Translations under genes and position numbers: made by a program | Notes under the pieces: generated by a model | Told to the model about the DNA's origin: nothing | Databases searched by the model: none | The model's input: the letters and a program-made list of their open reading frames with translations, nothing else | Shown: piece after piece, positions 45,883-51,392 of the stretch | How the letters are laid out: each line of letters begins with the position of its first letter | Position numbering within the stretch: the first letter of the stretch is position 1 | Source of the DNA: Ophiostoma sp. CBS 140.51 | Taxonomy: Eukaryota > Ascomycota > Sordariomycetes > Ophiostomatales > Ophiostomataceae | Assembly: GCA_029298735.1 (NCBI GenBank) | Contig: JANSLP010000243.1 | Span: 1-51,392 of the forward strand | Reading direction: 5' to 3' | Length of the DNA: 51,392 bases

Positions 45883-48160
45883 TCTCTGTGCTTTTGTTTT
45901 TGTTTTTGTTTTTGTGTACAAAAGAAGGGGACGAGCCAGGCTTCACTATTGTATTATCATTTACTTTTTGCATCATTGTGTTTGGTCAGACATCAGGCGA
46001 GCATCATTTCAGCGTGAGCAGTTATATCCGGGAGGTTTCTCTTATTTTCAGACTTGTTAGACATCTATCAACATTCATTCTTCTTTCCTGTTGAAGATGG
46101 CCGCTTGCATCTTTATCATGTGAAATATCAAGCCACATGAGAGATGGTCATTGAACACAAGTTGATACCAATACCCTTATCATCCAAAGCCAAGGATAGA
46201 CATATCCATGCACATATGGCATAGCGTAAGATAGTACTTGCAAGGCGACAAAACCAAAAGTGGCACAAGAAAGAGCCTGACACGAGAGAAAGAGATGGAG
46301 GGTGGGCAGCCGGTACAAAAACGCAACACAACCAAAGAAGCACATGCAAACATCCGGAGCACAACGATTGCGTGTCGGGTGCATGTCCGCATATCGTGCC
46401 CGCATATCGTGCCCGCATGCGATGTACAACGTACTGAGTACTGAGTACTTGCTCTTTGCCGACTGTTTTTTTACTCAACGAAACCCTGCAGCCTGCTGCC
46501 TGCTTTGCGCATGACCTGGTCGGGTTTGCTCTTGGGTGGCGCTCATAACGCTCTCTCACTGGCCATTCCTTCCTCTTGTCGATGTAAACCAGCTCAACAA
46601 CATAATGCGGTAGAGCTTCTCGCCAAATCACGCACATTCTACGCACACATCGACTGCGGGGCATTTTGCATATTTTGCAGCTAAAAGTCACAGCTCGCAC
46701 CTTCTGCCCGACTTAACTGGATAGATGGGGTGGGAAAGCCCTGTTAGGCAGGCGCGCCTCTTTTTGTTTTGCTGGCGAAAATGGGCAAAAACGGAGAGGC
46801 AGTCCTACGAAACTACGATAAGAAAGAGCTTGGCACGGCGATGGTCGCCGGACAGGACGTCTAGCAAGGACTCGCCCCCCGTAAAAATGTAAAAGTTTTA
46901 AACAAAACGACTACTATGAAGGAAAAAGACGCCGGGACATGGACACAATAATTGTGTATATTGTTGGGTCCTAGCATCGTCACGTACGGCAAGCGCCAGC
47001 GACGAGGCTGTCAACTGCGCAGAAAGGTGGGTAGTGCCTTCCCGCGTATATCATATCGTAGGCCCAAACAGCACAGCATCGTGGCTTCCTATTTCTTACT
47101 CCTTCTTCTCCTTCTTCCCCTGTGCAGTTTCCCCTTTTTTTCAATTTTCCCTTTACTTCTCTTGTTATTTCCAAATCACCTCTCTGTTTTCTTCCCCTTT
47201 CCATCATCCTCCTCCACCAACTTCTCGTCTTATCTTTCCATCACCCACGACGTGCATCATCAGACCTCTTCCACATCCCACCAGCCCTATCATAGATTTT
47301 GGCCCCGCCCTACCTACTTTCCTTCCTTGGTATGATCAACTGAGACCTCAGTACCACCCAATAGACGTCCACGTGTAGCTCCTTTCCCAACCAATACACG
47401 GCATCGCCCACCATCTCTTTTTGTCCAGTCTTCTGCATTTGGGCATTCTTCAGAGCCTCCTTTTTTATTAAAAATTTCAAAGCTTGACCTAAGTACAATC
47501 TATCTTCATCCATCTACTTTATTGAGCCATCTCCCCGTCATCTCCGACCAACAGACATACTCGCAAACCGCCAACGTTTTTGCCACCATATCCGAGCTCT
47601 GCCTCGACAGCTCTTTGTGCTCCCAAGTCCTCGAGACTTGCAGTCGAGCTATACCCCTCCCCCGCGCGGTCTTACTCTTACCTTTTGCTGTTCGTCAAGC
47701 TTTTTCCAAGCTCAAGCTCAAGCTCTCGCGATCCAGTCCGATCTATATTTGCTCTTGTGCTCTAGCCCGAGTACTGGTCTCAGTAGTTGTCGGGAACCAT
47801 CGAGTAGTTCAACAGCTATTACCTTATATTCGTCGTCTCTTACTACGACTCGGGACAACGACGTCACCCAAGCTGCACCCCATGTACCATTCTCGGTACA
47901 GTTGGGAAGCTTAATCAAAGTACAGCCAAAGGTAATTCGATGTTGGGTAGTCTCTCCTTGCTTTTATACCACCAGCTCTCCCAAGTGATGGCTCGCTGTT
48001 GATGGGGTCTAACTCCTCTTTCTTCATCGAATTTAGTACTTTTTGCAACATCTTCTTTCCATCACCTCGCCCGGCCCTCATCCATCATCAGAAAGGCACT
48101 GTCCCATCACCGTATCTAAATTTCCTACATCTGTCGACAATATCACCATCAATCGCAAAG
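45883..48160. other. Long gene-free region upstream of the RING-like gene
   Basis: This is 2.28 kb. The tandem 13-mer CGCATATCGTGCC (46388..46413), an ACTGAGT tandem (46433..46446) and a perfect ACACAATAATTGTGT palindrome (46943..46957) lie here. From 47090 to 48160 the sequence is C/T-rich with TTCC and CATC runs, like a long leader. Unassigned frames of up to 190 codons (46128..46700, 47522..47914) have no domain. Confidence 0.5.
46388..46413. repeat. Tandem duplication of a 13-mer (CGCATATCGTGCC)
   Basis: Two perfect adjacent copies of CGCATATCGTGCC, followed by CGCATGCG, which is itself palindromic. The tandem ACTGAGT pair lies 20 bp further on. Confidence 0.8.
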
Positions 48161-49612
48161 ATGTATCGTATCGAAACATACCATACTAGAAGACCGAGCA
48201 TCAAAGGCTGTTGCCAGCGCGGCGACCACGCGCGTCGTTCCAAGCCGAAGCCCCAGCCTCTGAAGCCGCTCACCGAGCCATGCCACATTTGCCTTAATGT
48301 TGTCGGTCTCGAGGCAGAGTGCGGGTTCATCGAGAACTGGGCAGTTCTGCCTTGCGGGCACAAGTTTGGTGCGCACTGCTTGAAAACATGGCTGGGCCTT
48401 AAAGAGTCTCCTTCCTGTCCGATTTGCAAGGTACCCATGGTTCATATCTGCGGCCATCCACCTATGCCCCGATACACCACGCCGCCGGAGTACGACCCCA
48501 CAGATATTCAGCCGGGGGAAGACCGTGTTCCGGGGACTTTGAAATCGAACCTCAAGGCAGAGGGACTCGACGCTCAACCGGAAGCCCAAGCACACTTCAT
48601 TGAGGAAGCTGCTGCTGCTCAAAACGAAAAGGCCGAGCCAAACGAGCAGGCGGTACAAGATGAAGGCGCAGAGTGCGGCCCGGCGGTTTCCGAGAAGAAC
48701 GTCCAGGTAGCTGCCCAACGCGTTAGCTCTTCGTCCAGCGATGCCCATCCGTCTCGTCCAATCGAGTCCGTTTCCAACAACGGCAACGACAACGACAATG
48801 GCAACATCGAAGCACCACAGGTGTCAAACAACGAGCAGCCTGTTGTCGTTGCTCTGCCTTCGCAACAAGAACCAGCGGCGGAACCGGTCGCGGAATTGGT
48901 AGCACAATCCCAGCCAGCCCAACTTCCGTGGGTAGACCATCCGCGTCGTTTTACTACTGTGTTTGTGTATGACCCAAACAATCAGCCTCTCCGCCGTCCG
49001 CGTCGGGAATTTCGGTGGCGTCTGCCAAGAACCAATGCACCGCCCCCAGTCATCCAACATTTGCCCGTTGTGGTGGAAAAACGCCGCCCTCGACCCATTG
49101 GATATAATACCACTGAAGATTATGACGTCCTGGCCGGCATGATGGACAAGGGGAAGGTGCCAAGCGAAGTGCCCAAGTACATGAACATGGCCTTTCCGCG
49201 GACAGTGGACCTTTCGGTGCCGTGCGCCTACTGTTTCATGAAGCTTGATTGCACAATTCAGGATGCCGGTGAGCATATCCGTGGTCCCCCCAAAATCTCC
49301 AAGGGTACCACGAGCCGCATTCCTGGCAAGAGATATGCTGTCCTGGGAGCCAAGTATTTCTTTGCCTACAGCTACTACGCCATCAGCACTGCTCTCTATG
49401 CGGTCACCACGGGTCTCGACGACTGCATGAGCGGCAAGGGAGAGCTTACGGATCAAGAGGAGGAACGCCTCGACGCATACATTGATGCGATGAACGAAAC
49501 CCGCAGCAGAAGCTTCCATCAGTGGTGGTCTATGCAGTTGCCAGTTACATTGCCGGCCGTGTTAGCACCGGGCGCCGACGGCTTGTACTATTCTGATGGA
49601 TATTATCGGTGA
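48161..49612 (+). CDS. RING-like zinc-finger protein with atypical fifth ligand
   Basis: A single exon of 483 aa from ATG 48161 (MYRIETYHTRR); upstream codons are open but have no suitable ATG. A RING-type finger spans residues 41-89: Cys41-x2-Cys44, Cys65-x-His67, then Cys73, and Cys86-x2-Cys89. The residue that should be the fifth ligand, two after His67, is Gly70; His72 sits two residues late. The flanking pattern LPCGHKFGAHCLKTWL is otherwise typical. Residues about 150-310 are Glu/Gln/Ala-rich and disordered. A second Cys/His group near 347-362 (PCAYCFMKLDC..GEH) and a conserved-looking C-terminal part (AKYFFAYSYYAISTALYAVT) follow. E3 ubiquitin ligase activity is the default expectation for RING proteins and is not shown here. 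Confidence 0.82.
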   Translation: MYRIETYHTRRPSIKGCCQRGDHARRSKPKPQPLKPLTEPCHICLNVVGLEAECGFIENWAVLPCGHKFGAHCLKTWLGLKESPSCPICKVPMVHICGHPPMPRYTTPPEYDPTDIQPGEDRVPGTLKSNLKAEGLDAQPEAQAHFIEEAAAAQNEKAEPNEQAVQDEGAECGPAVSEKNVQVAAQRVSSSSSDAHPSRPIESVSNNGNDNDNGNIEAPQVSNNEQPVVVALPSQQEPAAEPVAELVAQSQPAQLPWVDHPRRFTTVFVYDPNNQPLRRPRREFRWRLPRTNAPPPVIQHLPVVVEKRRPRPIGYNTTEDYDVLAGMMDKGKVPSEVPKYMNMAFPRTVDLSVPCAYCFMKLDCTIQDAGEHIRGPPKISKGTTSRIPGKRYAVLGAKYFFAYSYYAISTALYAVTTGLDDCMSGKGELTDQEEERLDAYIDAMNETRSRSFHQWWSMQLPVTLPAVLAPGADGLYYSDGYYR

Positions 49613-50257
49613 TTTAATTTGTTTTTTATTTGGGTTTGATTTTCTTTTTTGATTTTTTTTTTCGTTCTCTTTCTTTTTTTTTTTCTTTTTTTTTCTGTCT
49701 CTTTTGTCGTTTATATCTGTTGCCTCTTGTTTCCTTTGTATTTGGATTGGACTTTGCAAGAGTTCTTTTGTTATAATACCCATTTTGATTGAACAGTTTT
49801 TAGAGTTAAGAATAACTTACCGACTTTCATTTAATTATATTTACATTCCAAAAAACTTTTAATATAAAGCTGCAATAGAGCGGAGTGAAGTCTTATGATG
49901 TTGTTAATGTTAAAAGGTAGATGCGGGGAGTCAAACAGCTCTTTCCCAACGAGGCAATTTGCTTGTTAGTGGTCCAAGTGGTCCAAGTGGTGCATTTTTG
50001 TGCTGAAGACCGCCCGGCCCAGAGCCAAACAAGGAGCGCCCCGCATTTCCAGCAGGCTGCACCACGTAGGCCCCAAAGCTCCACTGTCGCGACATTTTTA
50101 AAGTGCAACGCGTCAAACGTGAAGAAATGCGGGTTTGGAGCTTCGTTCGTGATCTGATCAGACGAAAGTAAGGCCACGACCACGTCCCACCTCCCACGCC
50201 CACTTCCCCCACGATTGACAGCCACGTGCCGCCGACGAAGGCAGTCTCTACGACACG
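49613..50257. other. Spacer between RING-like gene and HUS1
   Basis: The first 100 bp after the RING-like stop are almost pure T/C with runs of up to ten T, a likely 3' UTR. The rest holds the HUS1 promoter, with an ACGCGTCA box at 50108 and a CACGTG at 50223. No gene seen. Confidence 0.55.
50108..50115. promoter_or_regulatory. MluI cell-cycle box (ACGCGTCA) upstream of HUS1
   Basis: ACGCGTCA lies 150 bp before the HUS1 ATG and fits the MCB consensus ACGCGTNA bound by the MBF/Swi6 complex at genes of DNA replication and repair. HUS1 is a checkpoint-clamp gene, so S-phase control would be fitting. Binding is inferred. Confidence 0.45.
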
Positions 50258-51392
50258 ATGAAGTTTAAGGCAGAGCTGCGGAACATCCGGACATTTTCCA
50301 GTGAGTACCATGCGATGCCCACCACCCGATGCATTCTTCACTGACCTCTAACCACCTTTGCCCAGAACTCATCGCCGCCCTCGGCGCCCTGGAAAAGATC
50401 GTCTGGGTCCGCCTGGAGGACGACATTGTTCGATTTATTGTCATCCCCGACCATGGCTCGCAGGTCTGGTCCACGTTTTCGCGCGACTTCTTCTTCGACC
50501 CAGACACGTATGTCTTGCAGTCGCGCAACGCCAGCAACGCCATCGACCTCGAAATCACCCTCGCTTCGTTGCAGCGCGCCCTCCGGTCGGCGCTCAACAG
50601 CACGGATGCTGTACTGCGGCTCAGCAAGCGCGACAACGCTCCCATCCTGTCGATGATGATCCACACCATGACGAATCCGCGCGGGCTGGGCGCCTTTGGG
50701 TTTGGGCCGATTGGGCAGGGCGGCATGCCAGGGTACAGTGGGGGAGGACAACGATTCCGGGAGAGCACATTTGGGAGTACGATTGACGACGTCGGCACTG
50801 CCGGTGGTGGTGCCGGTGGCCGCGACCGCGACGAGACACTGGAACTGCTGGCCAAGCGCGAGCGCGAGAAAGTGGTGCTGCAGGACATGCCCGTGCGTGT
50901 CATGGCGCCCAAGGCTCTGGAGAATGTCGTCGAGCCGGGCGTGCCGGAAGCCGACGTCAATATCGTCTTGCCGCCGCTGTTACAGTTAAAAGCCGTGTCG
51001 GACCGCTTCACGAAGCTGGCACACACCACATCGGGCGGCAACAGCAGCGGACTCGGCCTGGCGCCGGCGACTCTGGGGGGTGGAAATAACTCAAATGCAA
51101 ACACTGGCGGCGGCAGCGGCCCCAAACTCGAGATCAGCGCCAACATGTATGGCATGTTGCGCCTGCGGCTCGTGACGGACACGCTGAGCGTCGAGACGGT
51201 GTGGAACGACCTGGAGAATCCCGTGATGAACGAGGACGCGCTCCCTGTCCCGCTCGAAGAACACCCAACCACACGCTACCGCGAGGCCGGTCCGGAAAAG
51301 TTTGCGACGGTGCGCGTGGACGGGCGTGACTGGAGCCGGGTTCTGAGCGTGGGCCGGCTGGACGGGCGTGTGATTGCGTGTGTGGTCGACGG
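50258..51392 (+). CDS. HUS1: Checkpoint clamp subunit Hus1 (partial, runs off right edge)
   Basis: Hus1 forms the 9-1-1 ring with Rad9 and Rad1, loaded at damaged DNA to activate checkpoint kinases. Exon 1 is 50258..50300 (MKFKAELRNIRTFS), the intron 50301..50365 (65 nt, GTGAGT, branch CTAAC, CCCAG), exon 2 50366 to the edge, still open after 356 codons. The start MKFKAELRNIRTFSKLIAAL and VWVRLEDDIVRFIVIPD, VWSTFSRDFFFD and ALRSALNSTDAVLRLSKRDNAPILS are typical of Hus1. Two Gly/Asn/Ser-rich inserts (about residues 155-180 and 265-300) enlarge it over the about 280-aa animal protein. The C-terminus lies outside the window. Confidence 0.93.

Noticed and set aside
46128..46700. 190-codon minus-strand ORF with many cysteines
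   Set aside because: Cysteines do not follow a finger or secreted-peptide pattern, and tandem repeats lie inside it.
47999..48160. Upstream extension of the RING-like protein by 54 codons
   Set aside because: It begins with TTG and lies in a C/T-rich leader; ATG 48161 is the first credible start.
1..51392. Search for transposons, viral genes, CRISPR arrays, secondary-metabolite clusters and rRNA
   Set aside because: No transposase, reverse transcriptase, polyketide or peptide synthetase motif, regularly spaced repeat or rRNA sequence was recognised; the gene set is housekeeping.

Overview
This is a gene-dense nuclear stretch from a filamentous ascomycete (Pezizomycotina, most likely Sordariomycetes). 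The basis is short GT..AG introns of about 54-87 nt with CTAAC/CTGAC-type branch points, a strong G/C preference at third codon positions that creates long false antisense ORFs, pyrimidine-rich 5' leaders, and a gene set of fungal type: bifunctional PABA synthase, a SepA/Bni1-type formin, a DUF3684 protein and a LOG-family protein. I see no transposon, virus, CRISPR array, plasmid feature or rRNA. The genus cannot be fixed from the sequence alone.

Layout, left to right: phosphoserine aminotransferase (SER1, -); a short-chain dehydrogenase-fold protein that has lost its catalytic motifs (+); a very large DUF3684 protein with an Hsp90/sacsin-type ATPase at one end and a zinc-protease-like HELAH motif at the other (-); a CLPTM1-family membrane protein (-); a LOG-family phosphoribohydrolase (+); 20S proteasome alpha subunit PRE5 (-); VPS55 (+); PABA synthase (-); a Gfd2/YDR514C-like exonuclease-fold locus that looks broken (+); a degenerate tRNA-like stretch; an AIF/AMID-type flavoprotein (-); DEAH helicase DHR1/ECM16 (+); Mediator MED6 (-) divergent from an MMTAG-domain RS-rich protein (+); a formin (-); a small one-pass membrane protein with three exons (+); a RING-like protein with an unusual fifth ligand position (+); and HUS1 of the 9-1-1 checkpoint clamp (+), cut by the right edge.

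The genes do not form a pathway cluster. They are mostly housekeeping genes (serine and folate synthesis, proteasome, vesicle sorting, ribosome biogenesis, transcription, polarity, DNA-damage checkpoint) with alternating strands, so promoters are often shared or convergent. Four intergenic stretches exceed 2 kb or nearly so and appear to be leaders and regulatory DNA. Two have plausible regulatory logic: GCN4/CPC1-type sites upstream of SER1, and a MluI cell-cycle box upstream of HUS1.

The items most worth following are the ATPase plus HExxH architecture of the DUF3684 protein, the apparent SDR pseudoenzyme, the RING-like protein lacking a canonical ligand, the altered and interrupted LOG protein, and the disrupted Gfd2-like locus. 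Family names come from recognising motifs by eye; no database search was run.
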